A stretch of 64,000 bases of DNA. It comes from Micromonospora cabrerizensis. Lineage in GTDB: Bacteria > Actinomycetota > Actinomycetes > Mycobacteriales > Micromonosporaceae. Of the stretch, positions 49,355 to 58,767 are shown in pieces. The translations under genes were made by a program, and so were the position numbers. The notes beneath the pieces are model-generated. The model saw only the letters and a list, made by a program, of their open reading frames with translations, did no database searches and was not told where the DNA came from. The stretch spans positions 1-64,000 of the forward strand of contig NZ_JAKKFI010000116.1 in the NCBI RefSeq assembly GCF_022230955.1. The letters run 5' to 3'. Each line of letters begins with the position of its first letter. Positions within the stretch are counted from its first letter, which is position 1.

Positions 49355-50605
49355 GTGATCGATGAGTTGGCGCGGGCGGAGAGTGCGGTGGCGACCTGCG
49401 CCGACGCGGCCGCCTGGCCTCTCTCCGAGCCTGAGCTGATCGCGGCCCTCGACGCCGCGCACCGCTTGGAGCAACGTCTCGGCGCCGTCAAGCTGGCGTT
49501 GGTGCGTGAGGTGGACGGTCGGGGCACCGCGGTCGCGCAGGGCGCCTCCAGCACCGCGGTCTGGTTGCGCGAGCGACTGCGGTTGACCGTTCCCGCGGCC
49601 CGCCGGTTGGTCGATCTCGCGGCCTGCGTCGACGCGGCCCCGACAAGCGTGCGGGATGCTCTGGCGGCCGGGGCGGTCAACGTGGAGCAGGTCCGGGTCA
49701 TCGCCGACACCGTCGCCACCGTGCAGACGGTTGCGGGGCCGGAGGGCGCCGACAAGGCCGTCGGTGTGCTGGTCGAGTGGGCCGGGCAGTTCGACCCCAC
49801 CCTGCTGCGCAAACTCGGCACCCGCATCCTCGACCACGTCGCGCCTGACCTCGCCGACGCCGCCGCCCGCGCCGCGCTCGACGCCGAAGCCGCCCGGGCG
49901 ACCCGCGACCGGCACCTCACCCTCTCCGAGCAGACCGATGGTCGCCTGCGGCTCACCGGCACCCTCGACACGGAAACCGCCGCGCTGCTGCGCGCTGCCA
50001 TCGACCCCCTCAGCGCACCCGCCGGGCCCGACGACACCCGCTGCGCCGGGCAGCGCCGCCACGACGCCCTCGCCGACGTGTGCCGCCTCGCTCTGCGCAC
50101 CGGTGAGCTGCCCGAGAGTGGCGGTGATGCCGCTCAGGTCGTCGTCACCACCAGCTACGAGGGGCTGACCCGGCAGTTTTCCGCCGGCGTTCTCGACCTC
50201 GGTCTGCGGCTCACGCCCGGCACGGTGCGCCGGCTCGCCTGCGACGCCGCGATCCTGCCCGCCGTGCTCGGCGGCGCCGGTCAGGTCCTCGACGTCGGCC
50301 GACAACGCCGCCTCGTCACCGGCCCGCTGCGCCGCGCCCTCGTGCTCCGCGACGGCGGCTGCGCCTTCCCCGGCTGCGACCGACCACCCCGCTGGTGCGA
50401 CGCCCACCACATCCGACACTGGGCCGACGGCGGCCCGACCAGCCTGGACAACGCCGTCCTGCTCTGCGGGCACCACCACCGACATCTGCACCAGACCGAC
50501 TGGGTCGTCCGGCTCGGCGACGACGGCCAGCCAGAGTTCGTGCCCCCGGCCTGGCTCGACCCCGACCGGCTCCCGCGTCGCAACCACTACCACCGACGAA
50601 CGTAG
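49355..50605 (+). CDS. DUF222 / HNH endonuclease family protein (13E12-type)
   Basis: A 416-aa protein with an N-terminal DUF222 domain (helical, about 20-300) and a C-terminal HNH nuclease motif near 335-385: GGCAFPGCDRPPRWCDAHHI, then HWADGGPTSLDNAVLLCGHH and HRHLH, with Cys zinc ligands and the catalytic His pair. The family includes the 13E12 repeat proteins of M. tuberculosis, some DNA-damage induced. No flanking repeats show that this copy is mobile. GTG 49355 is chosen for the promoter spacing; a TTG two codons upstream is less likely. Confidence 0.92.
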   Translation: MIDELARAESAVATCADAAAWPLSEPELIAALDAAHRLEQRLGAVKLALVREVDGRGTAVAQGASSTAVWLRERLRLTVPAARRLVDLAACVDAAPTSVRDALAAGAVNVEQVRVIADTVATVQTVAGPEGADKAVGVLVEWAGQFDPTLLRKLGTRILDHVAPDLADAAARAALDAEAARATRDRHLTLSEQTDGRLRLTGTLDTETAALLRAAIDPLSAPAGPDDTRCAGQRRHDALADVCRLALRTGELPESGGDAAQVVVTTSYEGLTRQFSAGVLDLGLRLTPGTVRRLACDAAILPAVLGGAGQVLDVGRQRRLVTGPLRRALVLRDGGCAFPGCDRPPRWCDAHHIRHWADGGPTSLDNAVLLCGHHHRHLHQTDWVVRLGDDGQPEFVPPAWLDPDRLPRRNHYHRRT

Positions 50606-50892
50606 GCGTCTGGCCGAGCCGACAACTGAGATGCGGTACACCTCCGCCGCTCAACGTGCGACCGATCCTGCACGCCATGCCCGACAACACGCCATGCCCG
50701 ACAACACGGTCGCCGAGACGGTGCCCGTGCGTACCGGTCAATGGGTCAATGGTCATTCGGTTGATCAGCTCGTGTGGTGAAGGCTCAGCTCCAGCGTGAG
50801 GTCGCCCGCGAACGAGCCGACCAGCATCCACGGTTGTCGACTGTGAAGCTGTACCGATTGACTTTCGATAGGTAACGAGCGAAACTCGATGC
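50606..50892. other. Gene-free interval with short repeats upstream of the DUF2975 gene
   Basis: The interval has lower GC than its surroundings. It holds two perfect 17-bp units CACGCCATGCCCGACAA (50671-50687, 50688-50704), a GGTCAATG pair (50736-50751) and a candidate promoter TTGACT (50858-50863), 17 nt, GAAACT (50881-50886), 6 nt to the ATG. No coding frame with a start site was seen. Confidence 0.5.
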
Positions 50893-51372
50893 ATGGTTAC
50901 GGAGCATCGAGCGGTAGCCGCTCTCAGAGTCTTTCTCGTGGTGCTGTTCGGGGTCCTGGTCGTGTTCCAGACCCTCTCGCTGCCCGGGCAGTTCGCGTAC
51001 ATGGCCCAGGAGTCGCCGGAGGACGCCTACCTGCGCTGGCCGGCGACCGCCGTGACGGTGTTCTGGGTGCTCTGCGTCCAGGTCGTCATCGTCGCGACGT
51101 GGAAGTTGCTCAGCCTGGTCAAGAACGACCGCATCTTCACCGAGGCGTCCCTGAAGTGGGTCGACCTGATCGTGTGGGCCATCGGCGCGGGATGGGTGGT
51201 GCTCGTGGGCGTCTTCCTCTACGTCGGCTTCAACGCGGACGACCCAGGAGTGCCACTCCTGCTGTTCCTGCTGACGGTGGGCGTGAGCGTGCTCGGGCTC
51301 CTCATGGTGGTGATGCGTGCCCTGCTGCGGCAGGCGACCACGCTGCGGACCGACATGGAAGCGGTGATCTGA
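50893..51372 (+). CDS. DUF2975 family membrane protein
   Basis: A 159-aa protein with four membrane segments (VAALRVFLVVLFGVLVVFQT, VFWVLCVQVVIVATWKLLSL, LIVWAIGAGWVVLVGVFLYV, LLLFLLTVGVSVLGLLMVVM) joined by short loops, including VKNDRIFTEASLKWV typical of DUF2975. Such proteins usually pair with a small Cro/C1-type regulator, as here: the next gene starts on its stop codon. The function of the family is unknown; a role in sensing or signal passing to the regulator is inferred. Confidence 0.88.
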   Translation: MVTEHRAVAALRVFLVVLFGVLVVFQTLSLPGQFAYMAQESPEDAYLRWPATAVTVFWVLCVQVVIVATWKLLSLVKNDRIFTEASLKWVDLIVWAIGAGWVVLVGVFLYVGFNADDPGVPLLLFLLTVGVSVLGLLMVVMRALLRQATTLRTDMEAVI

Positions 51373-51587
51373 TGCCCATCGTCGTCCGCATCGACGTCGA
51401 GTTGGCCAAGCGCAAGATGAGCGTCGGCGAGTTCGCCGAACGCGTCGGGCTCACGCCGGCCAATGTGGCGGTGCTGAAGAACGGCCGCGCCAAGGCCGTC
51501 CGCTTCAGCACCCTGGAAGCGATGTGCCGGGTGCTCGAATGCCAGCCCGGAGACCTGCTCGAGTGGGTTGAGGAGGAAACTTCGTGA
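51372..51587 (+). CDS. Small Cro/C1-type (XRE) DNA-binding regulator
   Basis: A 71-aa helix-turn-helix protein consisting only of the DNA-binding fold: RIDVELAKRKMSVGEFAERV, GLTPANVAVLKNGRAKAVRF, STLEAMCRVLECQPGDLLEW. This is the YozG-like type commonly encoded next to DUF2975. The ATG shares one base with the stop of the DUF2975 gene, and the stop overlaps the following small gene by 4 nt. Confidence 0.92.
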   Translation: MPIVVRIDVELAKRKMSVGEFAERVGLTPANVAVLKNGRAKAVRFSTLEAMCRVLECQPGDLLEWVEEETS

Positions 51588-51748
51588 AGTACGTCCTGAC
51601 CGTCGTCGCCATCCTCGGCATCGCGCTCGGTGTCGCCGGCATCGTGCACGGGGAGGCCGACGACTCGCCGGGCCTCCAACTCCTCGGCGTCGTCCTCGTG
51701 CTCGGCGCGGTGGCGTTCGGCATCCGCAACGTACGGGGCGGCAGCTGA
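51584..51748 (+). CDS. 54-residue small membrane protein
   Basis: GTG at 51584 overlaps the XRE stop by 4 nt and has AGGAGG 8-13 nt upstream. It encodes MKYVLTVVAILGIALGVAGI, a short polar turn (HGEADDSPG) and a second hydrophobic stretch (LQLLGVVLVLGAVAFGIRNV), so two membrane segments. It is shorter than usual gene-finder limits. Tight coupling to the DUF2975/XRE pair is the main evidence that it is real. Confidence 0.8.
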   Translation: MKYVLTVVAILGIALGVAGIVHGEADDSPGLQLLGVVLVLGAVAFGIRNVRGGS

Positions 51749-51879
51749 CCGTCCAGGCGCACGGGCCGGCCTGAGCTGACCCTTTCCGTAATAACGATCA
51801 TGTAACGGGCGCGAACCTTTCCCGGTGGGTGGCCTGTCTTGATGGTCGTCGGCCCATCAGGGCCAGGGGAGGGCGTCGG

Positions 51880-54800
51880 ATGAAGCTGGTGTGGAGGCGG
51901 GCCCGCGAGGCGCGGGGGCTGCTGGTTGCTGCGGTGATCGCCGCCCTCGTCGCCGTCGCGTTGGTTACCGGGCTGTCCGACTACAACCGCCGGGCGGTGG
52001 ACGCCGGGCAGCGGGCCCTGGTCGCCGCCTCGCCGGCCGAAGAGCGCGGCCTGTTGGTCAGTGGCTCGGGTGGGCGTGACGCGGCCGAGTTCGCCACCCG
52101 GGACAGGGCGGTCCGAGCCGAGTTCGCCAACGGGCTCGCCGGTGCCCCGGTCAGCGTCGCCGCCGCCCGCTACGGCACCGGCCGGGAGCTGACCGGCGAC
52201 CTCGGGCAGGTCTCCCGTCCGGACGGCGAACCGGTCTTCGCGAACCTGGCCACGCTCGACGACCTCGCCGCCCACGCGGAGTTGACCAGCGGAGCCTGGC
52301 CCAGCCCCGGGGCGAGCCCCGTCCAGGTGAGCCTGCCGGAGCGGGTCGCCGGCACGCTCGGCCTCAGTGTCGGCGACCGCATCCCGGTGCGTGACCGGGC
52401 CACCGAACGACGCGGTGAGCTGGTCCTCGCCGGCACCTGGCGGCCCCGCGACCCGACCGACGCGTACTGGCTTCTGGCCCCCGGAGTGGGGGCGGGCAGC
52501 GCCGGTTCCGGCACCTCGTACGGGCCGTTCACGCTCGACCCGGCCGACTTCGTCGCCACCTCGCCGGGCTCGGTGTCGGCGTCCTGGCTGGCCGAGCCGG
52601 ACCTCGCGGGCGTCGACACCGCGGATCTGCCCGCCGTGCGCAAAGCCCTCACCGAGGCGACCTCGGCCGTGCCCGAGGCCGCTCAGCTCGGCAGCTCCGG
52701 GCAGACGGCGACCAAGATGGAGACGCTGCTGGACCGGATCGCCCGCGCCGACCTGGTGGGTCGTTCCTCGCTGGCCACCCCGCTGCTGCTGATCCTGGTG
52801 CTCGGTGGGTACGCGCTGGTGCTGGTCGCCGCACTCCTGCACGAGGACCGCCGTTCGCAGACCGCGCTGCTGAGAGCCCGCGGCGCCGCCCGTCGGCAAC
52901 TGGCCGGCCTGGCCGCTCGCGAGGCGACCCTGGTGGTCGCCCCGGCCGCCGTGCTCGGTCCGCTGATCGCCGGCGAGGCGCTGCGGTTCGTCCGACCCGG
53001 CGGTTCGGCCGACCTCTCCACCGCCGGCGGCAACACCACCCTGGTCTGGGCGGCGGCGGCGGCCACCGCGGCCGGTTGCCTCGTCGCCATGGTCCTCCCG
53101 ACGCTGCGCAGCGCCGGCACGTACGTGGCCGACATGGCCGCCCGCTCCCGACCGAACCGGGCGGCGAGCGTCCAACGTGCCAGCGTCGACCTGGTCCTCG
53201 TGGCGCTCGCCGTGCTCGCCTGGGTGCAGCTACGCCGGTACGCCTCCCCGCTGGCCGGGTCCGGCGGTCGACTCGGGCTCGACCCACTGCTGGTCGCCGC
53301 CCCGACGCTCGGGGTGCTGGCCGGTGCCGTGCTGGCGCTGCGTGTGCTCCCGCCGCTCACCCGGTTCGCCGAGCGGTTCGTCGACCGACGGCCCTGGACG
53401 GCAACCATGTTCGGCATGTGGCAGGCCGGTCGGCGTCCGCACGCCGGCCCGGTGCTGCTGCTGGCCCTCGCCGTCGGTGGCAGCACCCTGGCCTGGTCCC
53501 TGATCAGCACCGGGGAGCGGTCCCAGGTCGAGCAGGCCGGTCACACGGTCGGCGCCGACCTGCGGGTCACCGAACGGACCGGGACCGCCCCGCCCACCCG
53601 GGCTGGTCAGCTCGCCGCGCTGCCGAGCGTCAGTCGGGTGCTGCCGGCGTGGCGGGACGAGATCCGGGTCGGCCGGGAGGACCTGCAGGCGACCGTGATC
53701 GGTCTCGACGCGGCCAGCGCCGCCGGCGTCGTCCGTCTCGCCGACCGCCTGAGCGACGGACCCGCGTCGGCGCAGTACGAGCGGATGGTCAGGGTACGGG
53801 GAGCCTTCGCAGGCGTCGAGTTGCCCGCCGACGCCCGCGCGATCACCGGAACGGTCCGTACCCCGGTGAGCAACGCGAGCCGGCCCGTTCAGGTCGCGGT
53901 GACGCTGTTGGTCACCAGCTCCGACGGGCTCGCCCTGCGGCTGCCGGCCGCCAACTCCGCCAGCGACGGTCGAGCCACCCGGTTCACCGTCGAGCTGCCC
54001 GACGTGCGCGGGGCGCGGCTGCGGCTGACCGGGTTCGAAGCCGACGGTGGGCTGGCTGCCGGCAACGCCTACCGACTCCAGCTGGACGGGTTGACGGTGG
54101 TCAACGCCGACGGCACCACCGGGCCCGCCGGGCTCAGCGGTGACTGGACGATGACGGCCCCCGGCGAGAAGCCCACGCCGGTGCAGACCACACCCACCGG
54201 GTTCGCCGCGGTCCACCCGGTGGACGTGATCCCCGGCGGGCAGTTCCTGTACCAGCCACCCACCCGGTTCACGATCGTGCCGGGCGGGGAGAGCAAGCCC
54301 GTGGCGGTGCTCATGACCCCCGGGGTCCGCGACGCACTGAGCCTGCGCGTCGGCGACACCGTCGCCCTGACGCTCTCCGGGGCGACGCTGCCGGTGCAGC
54401 TGGTCGGCGAGCTGAATGCCGTGCCGAGCACCACCGGGGAAGGCGTGCTGCTGGACCTGCCCGCGGCGGTCGACACGCTGGTCCGGGGCAGTGGCGCGGT
54501 GCGGCCCGTACCGGAGTGGTGGATCGGCGCCGACGACGCGACGGCCGCCTCCCGGGCGGCCGGCGAGCTGCCGGGCGTCACCGTGCTCAACCGGGAAGCG
54601 GTGTACGAGTCGGCCGCCGGGGACCCGTACTGGCAGGGTTCGCGTACCGGGATGCTCGCCGCCGCGCTCGGCGCGGTGCTGCTCGCCCTCGTCGGCCTGA
54701 TGGTGGACGTGTGGGCCACCGCGCGACACCGTCTCGGCGAGTTCGCGGTGCTGCACACCCTCGGCGCCACGCCTCGACTGCTGGCCCGGGCGCTGTTGGC

Positions 54801-55065
54801 CGAACAGACGTTCCTCGCCGGCATCGGCGTGGGGGTGGGGTTGTTACTCGGTGCCGGCGTCGGCGCCACCATGGCCCCACTGGTCATCCTCACCCCGGCC
54901 GCCGGCCGGCCGATCCCCCCGGCGACGTTCGCGCTGCCGTGGGTGCCGATCGGCCTCACCGCGGTCGGCCTGCTGCTGGCGGCGCTCGCCTTCAGCGCGT
55001 TCATCGCCATCGGCATCCGTCAGCGGGTGGCGGCGGTGCAGCTGCGAATCGGGGGAGAACGATGA
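51880..55065 (+). CDS. Giant FtsX-like ABC permease 1
   Basis: A 1061-aa permease: one membrane segment at the start (LLVAAVIAALVAVALVTGLS), a large extracytoplasmic region, a first FtsX core near 300-460 (TPLLLILVLGGYALVLVAAL), further segments, a second extracytoplasmic domain of about 370 residues, and a C-terminal FtsX core (GMLAAALGAVLLALVGLMVD, EFAVLHTLGATPRLLARALL). This MacB-like two-core layout suggests mechanotransmission on outer-face substrates such as lipids or peptides rather than classical transport. GGGGAGGG precedes the ATG. First gene of a four-gene operon. Confidence 0.9.
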   Translation: MKLVWRRAREARGLLVAAVIAALVAVALVTGLSDYNRRAVDAGQRALVAASPAEERGLLVSGSGGRDAAEFATRDRAVRAEFANGLAGAPVSVAAARYGTGRELTGDLGQVSRPDGEPVFANLATLDDLAAHAELTSGAWPSPGASPVQVSLPERVAGTLGLSVGDRIPVRDRATERRGELVLAGTWRPRDPTDAYWLLAPGVGAGSAGSGTSYGPFTLDPADFVATSPGSVSASWLAEPDLAGVDTADLPAVRKALTEATSAVPEAAQLGSSGQTATKMETLLDRIARADLVGRSSLATPLLLILVLGGYALVLVAALLHEDRRSQTALLRARGAARRQLAGLAAREATLVVAPAAVLGPLIAGEALRFVRPGGSADLSTAGGNTTLVWAAAAATAAGCLVAMVLPTLRSAGTYVADMAARSRPNRAASVQRASVDLVLVALAVLAWVQLRRYASPLAGSGGRLGLDPLLVAAPTLGVLAGAVLALRVLPPLTRFAERFVDRRPWTATMFGMWQAGRRPHAGPVLLLALAVGGSTLAWSLISTGERSQVEQAGHTVGADLRVTERTGTAPPTRAGQLAALPSVSRVLPAWRDEIRVGREDLQATVIGLDAASAAGVVRLADRLSDGPASAQYERMVRVRGAFAGVELPADARAITGTVRTPVSNASRPVQVAVTLLVTSSDGLALRLPAANSASDGRATRFTVELPDVRGARLRLTGFEADGGLAAGNAYRLQLDGLTVVNADGTTGPAGLSGDWTMTAPGEKPTPVQTTPTGFAAVHPVDVIPGGQFLYQPPTRFTIVPGGESKPVAVLMTPGVRDALSLRVGDTVALTLSGATLPVQLVGELNAVPSTTGEGVLLDLPAAVDTLVRGSGAVRPVPEWWIGADDATAASRAAGELPGVTVLNREAVYESAAGDPYWQGSRTGMLAAALGAVLLALVGLMVDVWATARHRLGEFAVLHTLGATPRLLARALLAEQTFLAGIGVGVGLLLGAGVGATMAPLVILTPAAGRPIPPATFALPWVPIGLTAVGLLLAALAFSAFIAIGIRQRVAAVQLRIGGER

Positions 55066-57770
55066 GCGTCGGCGCTGCCGTCCGGCGGGTCCGGGCGTAC
55101 GGCGGGCAGTTTCTGCTCCTGGCGGTGCTGACCCTGGTGGTCACGCTGCTCATCAGTGGGGTGCCCCGGTTGGTCAACCGGCTCGCCGCACAGGGCCTGC
55201 GGGCGCAGCTGAGCAGTGAGGCACCCGCCCGCCGGGACATCTCCTATGCCACCCCCGTGGATGCCGCCAGCTCCAAGAACACGGCGATGGGCGGTGCCGC
55301 CCAGCGGTTCGACAGCCTGGCCGCGGACATGCCGCCGCAGGTGCGGTCAGCGGTGGCCGAACGGTGGTACGCCGTGGAAACAGCGCCGGCCCGCGTGGTC
55401 GGACCGGATCTCGCGGCCCGCAACCTGCTGGTCGACCTGGGCCTGCGGTCCACGCCCGACATCCAGCGCGAGAGCACCCTCGTCGAGGGGGCGTGGCCGA
55501 GCGAGACGTACGTCCCCGAGCGACCGATCGAGGTGGCGCTCGACGTCGAGGTGGCCGGCAAGCTCAACCTGCGTACCGGCAGCGCCCTGCGGATCGGCAA
55601 CGCCGACGACAAGGGCAGGCTGTCCGATGCCGCCCCGATGGTGGTGTCCGGGCTGTTCCGCCCCGCCGACCGCGAGAACGGCATCTGGGACGGTCTGCCG
55701 CCGCTGTTGCGGATCACCGAACCGCTCGGGGACGGCCAGCCGCTCACCGTCGTCGGCGTGGTCGCCCAGTCGGCCCTCAACAAGCGGGCCGCGGCGGGCT
55801 GGCCGATCCAGTCCACCTGGCGATACCGCCTGGGCGCCAACCGGATCGACGCCCGCGAGCTGGACCAGATGATCGACGGTCTGCAGACGATGCAGCGCAC
55901 CCGGCCGCAGGACCTCACGTTGACCCAGGGCGTCGACGTCCCGTTGCGCGCGTTCGCCGCCCAGGTCGATGCCGCCCGGACCCTGCTGGCGGTGATCGCC
56001 GCCGGGGTGCTGGCCACTCTGGCCGGGCTCATCGTGCTCGCGGCCAGCCTCGCCACCCGACGGCGCCGCTCGGAGTTCGCGCTGCTGCGCGCCCGTGGTG
56101 GCGCGGCCACCGCCGGTGCCCGGCGCAGCCTCGCCGAATCGCTGCTGGTGGTGCCGGTCGCCGCCGCGCTGGGCTGGTGGCTGGGCACGCTGTTGCCCGG
56201 CGCGCCGGACCCGACCACGCCGTACGCCATCGCGGCGACGGTGCTGGTCACGCTGGCACTGCCGTTGGCGACGCTGGCCGTACCGGTCGGTGGGGCGGCC
56301 CGCAGTGACCTGATCCGGGTGCGCCCCTCGGCTCGTCGGCTCACCGTCGAGGTCTCCCTGCTGCTGCTGGCCGGGCTCGCCGCGGTGCTGCTGCGCCGAC
56401 GTGGCCTCACCCTCGGCGAGGTGGACCCACTGCTCGTGTCGGTGCCGGTGCTGCTCGCGGTGGCGGCGGCGGTGCTCGCGCTGCGGGCGTACCCCTGGCC
56501 GTTGCTGCTGGTCAGCCGGCTTGCCGCGCGGACCCGGGGCAGCGTGGCCTTCCTCGGCACGGCGCGGGCCGGCCGGTCCGCCGTCGCCACCCCGCTGGTC
56601 GTCGTGGTGCTGGCGATCGGCACCGCGGCGTTCTGCGCGGTCGTCGCCGCCGGAGTCGACGCGAGCCGGGAACGGGCCGCCGCGCAGATCGTGCCCGCCG
56701 ACGCGGTGATCCGCGGGGAGCGGTTCGCGCCCGACACCGTCGACGAGCTGGGCCGTCTGCCGGGGGTGCAGGCCGTCACCCGGGTGCTGTTCCAGTCCGA
56801 CGAGCGGCTGGCGGCCGACGAGATCGGCACCGACGCGCGGGTCGCGCAGACCGACGTGCTCCTGGTCGACGGCTCGGGGCTGGACGCGGTGGCCCGCGAA
56901 TCCGAGGTCGACCTGCCGGTGCCGCCCACCCTGCTCACCGCCCGGCCCGGCCCGGGCCCGCTGCCGGCGATCGTCTCCCCGGCGGTCGCCGCCGACCTGG
57001 CCAAGGCCGGCCTGGACGACTCGGCCTTCATCTCCGTGCAGGGCCAGCGCTACGAGTTCCGGGTGGCCGGCACCGAGGAGGGCTTCCCGCTGTTGTCGGC
57101 GGACGCCAGCCGGTTCGTGATCCTGCCCTGGCAGGCGTTGCCGGAGCGCACCACCACACCCGTGCCGACCAGCCTGCTCATCGCCGGGGACCCGCTGGAC
57201 GCCGAGGCGCTGCGCGTCGCCGGTGACCAGGGGCAGGAACGCTACCAACGCGACGGGACAGTCACCGGTCGGGAACGCCCGATCGGGGTCACCGTCGACA
57301 CCCGCGCGGACGTCCGCCGGGATCTCGGCAACGGCGGGGCGAACGGGGTGCTGGCCTTCGGGTTCGTGGCCGGCGCCGTCGGCGGCACCGTGCTCGGACT
57401 GCTGGCCATCGCGTTCACCGTGCTGGCCGGTGCCCGCGCCCGGGGCCAGGTGCTGTCCCGGCTGCGTACCCTCGGCCTGTCCCGCCGGCAGTGGCGGGGG
57501 CTGCTGCTGGTCGAGTTGACGCCGCTGGTCGCGGTGTCGGTGCTGACCGGTGCGCTGGTCGGTGCGGTGCTGCCCCTGCTGCTCAACCCGGTGCTCGGCC
57601 TGTCCGCGTTCACCAGTGGTGTGCCGGTCCAGGTGGCCTTCGAGCCCAGCCTGGTCGCCGCGGTGCTCGCGCTCGGGGCGATCGCCCTCGGCTTCGCGGT
57701 CGCCGTCGAGGCCCTGAACAACCGCCGGTTGCGCCTCGGTGAGGTGCTTCGGCTCGGAGAGGAGAGCTGA
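55062..57770 (+). CDS. Giant FtsX-like ABC permease 2
   Basis: A 902-aa relative of permease 1 with the same order: N-terminal anchor (QFLLLAVLTLVVTLLISGVP), extracytoplasmic domain, FtsX core near 305-460 (AGVLATLAGLIVLAASLATR, FALLRARGGAATAGARRSLA), second outer domain, terminal FtsX core (GFVAGAVGGTVLGLLAIAFT, QVLSRLRTLGLSRRQWRGLL). The two likely form a heterodimer. ATG overlaps the first permease gene by 4 nt. The ATPases follow directly. Confidence 0.9.
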   Translation: MSVGAAVRRVRAYGGQFLLLAVLTLVVTLLISGVPRLVNRLAAQGLRAQLSSEAPARRDISYATPVDAASSKNTAMGGAAQRFDSLAADMPPQVRSAVAERWYAVETAPARVVGPDLAARNLLVDLGLRSTPDIQRESTLVEGAWPSETYVPERPIEVALDVEVAGKLNLRTGSALRIGNADDKGRLSDAAPMVVSGLFRPADRENGIWDGLPPLLRITEPLGDGQPLTVVGVVAQSALNKRAAAGWPIQSTWRYRLGANRIDARELDQMIDGLQTMQRTRPQDLTLTQGVDVPLRAFAAQVDAARTLLAVIAAGVLATLAGLIVLAASLATRRRRSEFALLRARGGAATAGARRSLAESLLVVPVAAALGWWLGTLLPGAPDPTTPYAIAATVLVTLALPLATLAVPVGGAARSDLIRVRPSARRLTVEVSLLLLAGLAAVLLRRRGLTLGEVDPLLVSVPVLLAVAAAVLALRAYPWPLLLVSRLAARTRGSVAFLGTARAGRSAVATPLVVVVLAIGTAAFCAVVAAGVDASRERAAAQIVPADAVIRGERFAPDTVDELGRLPGVQAVTRVLFQSDERLAADEIGTDARVAQTDVLLVDGSGLDAVARESEVDLPVPPTLLTARPGPGPLPAIVSPAVAADLAKAGLDDSAFISVQGQRYEFRVAGTEEGFPLLSADASRFVILPWQALPERTTTPVPTSLLIAGDPLDAEALRVAGDQGQERYQRDGTVTGRERPIGVTVDTRADVRRDLGNGGANGVLAFGFVAGAVGGTVLGLLAIAFTVLAGARARGQVLSRLRTLGLSRRQWRGLLLVELTPLVAVSVLTGALVGAVLPLLLNPVLGLSAFTSGVPVQVAFEPSLVAAVLALGAIALGFAVAVEALNNRRLRLGEVLRLGEES

Positions 57771-57771
57771 G

Positions 57772-58767
57772 ATGACCGCTACCGCCCAGACTCCACTGGT
57801 GCCGGACCTGGCCGCCCTGCAACAGCGGGCCGCGCTTCGCGCCGCCGAGCGGGCCGGCGGGCAGGACCGCCTGCGCGGGCACATCGTCTGCGACGGCCTG
57901 GTGCGCATCTTCAAGACCGAGGGGGTGGAGGTGGTCGCCCTGCAGGGGCTCGACCTGGTCATCGACCGGGGTGAGCTGGTGGCGATCGTCGGTGCCTCCG
58001 GCTCGGGCAAGTCGACCCTGCTCAACATCCTCTCCGGCCTGGACACGCCGACCGCCGGCATCGCCCGTGTGGCCGACTACGATCTGCTCTCGCTGTCCGC
58101 GAAGCGCCGGCTGAGCTACCGGCGGGAGTTGGTCGGGTTCGTCTGGCAACAGACCGGCCGTAACCTGCTGCCGTATCTGAGCGCGCTGGAGAACGTCGAG
58201 CTGCCGATGCAGCTGGCCGGCAAGCTCAGCGGCAAGGCCCGGCGGCAGCGAGCCCGGGAACTGCTCGACATGGTCGGCGTGGGCTACTGCGCCGACCGGC
58301 GGCCGGGGCAGCTCAGCGGTGGCGAGCAGCAGCGGTGCGCGGTCGCGGTGGCCGTGGCCAACGATCCGGAGGTGCTCTTCGCCGACGAGCCGACCGGCGA
58401 ACTGGACGAGGCGACCGGCGCGGAGGTCTTCGCGGCGCTGCGCACCATCAACGCCGAGCTGGGCGTGACCATCGTGGTCGTCACCCACGACCACGCCGTG
58501 GCCACGCAGGTCCGCCGGACCGTCGCGATCCGCGACGGTCGGACCGCCTCCGAGGTACGCCGGACCGCCCGGATCGACGCGGACGGCAACACCGAGCTGG
58601 TCAGCGAGGAGTACGCGGTGCTGGACCGGAACGGCCGGATGCAGCTGCCGGCCGCGTTCGTCGACGCGCTCGCGCTGAAGGAACGGGTCCGGCTCGACCT
58701 GGAGCCGGACCACGTGCAGGTACGGCCCGGTGACCGGGCCTCGGACGAGCAGGGGGCACGGGCATGA
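57772..58767 (+). CDS. ABC transporter ATPase with C-terminal AbrB-like extension
   Basis: A 331-aa ATPase of the MacB/LolD class. Walker A GASGSGKST, Q-loop in GFVWQQTGRN, signature QLSGGEQQRCAVA, Walker B VLFADEPTGELD and H-loop VVVTHDH are all intact. After the usual end near residue 270 there is an extension ending LDRNGRMQLPAAFVDALALK and RVRLDLEPDHVQVRPG, which reads like a swapped-hairpin AbrB/SpoVT half. One base separates it from the upstream stop; it overlaps the second ATPase by 4 nt. Confidence 0.92.
   Translation: MTATAQTPLVPDLAALQQRAALRAAERAGGQDRLRGHIVCDGLVRIFKTEGVEVVALQGLDLVIDRGELVAIVGASGSGKSTLLNILSGLDTPTAGIARVADYDLLSLSAKRRLSYRRELVGFVWQQTGRNLLPYLSALENVELPMQLAGKLSGKARRQRARELLDMVGVGYCADRRPGQLSGGEQQRCAVAVAVANDPEVLFADEPTGELDEATGAEVFAALRTINAELGVTIVVVTHDHAVATQVRRTVAIRDGRTASEVRRTARIDADGNTELVSEEYAVLDRNGRMQLPAAFVDALALKERVRLDLEPDHVQVRPGDRASDEQGARA

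Noticed and set aside
49355..50605. DUF222-HNH gene as part of a mobile element or homing system
   Set aside because: No flanking direct or inverted repeats, tRNA or recombinase nearby; codon usage is like its neighbours.
48149..50641. An 830-codon minus-strand open frame opposite the LigD-polymerase and HNH genes
   Set aside because: Shadow of two convincing plus-strand genes with intact motifs; the composition is typical of GC-rich antisense frames.
50893..51587. DUF2975/XRE pair as a toxin-antitoxin module
   Set aside because: The first gene is a four-TM protein of a family not known as a toxin, and gene order and sizes fit the known DUF2975-regulator pairing.
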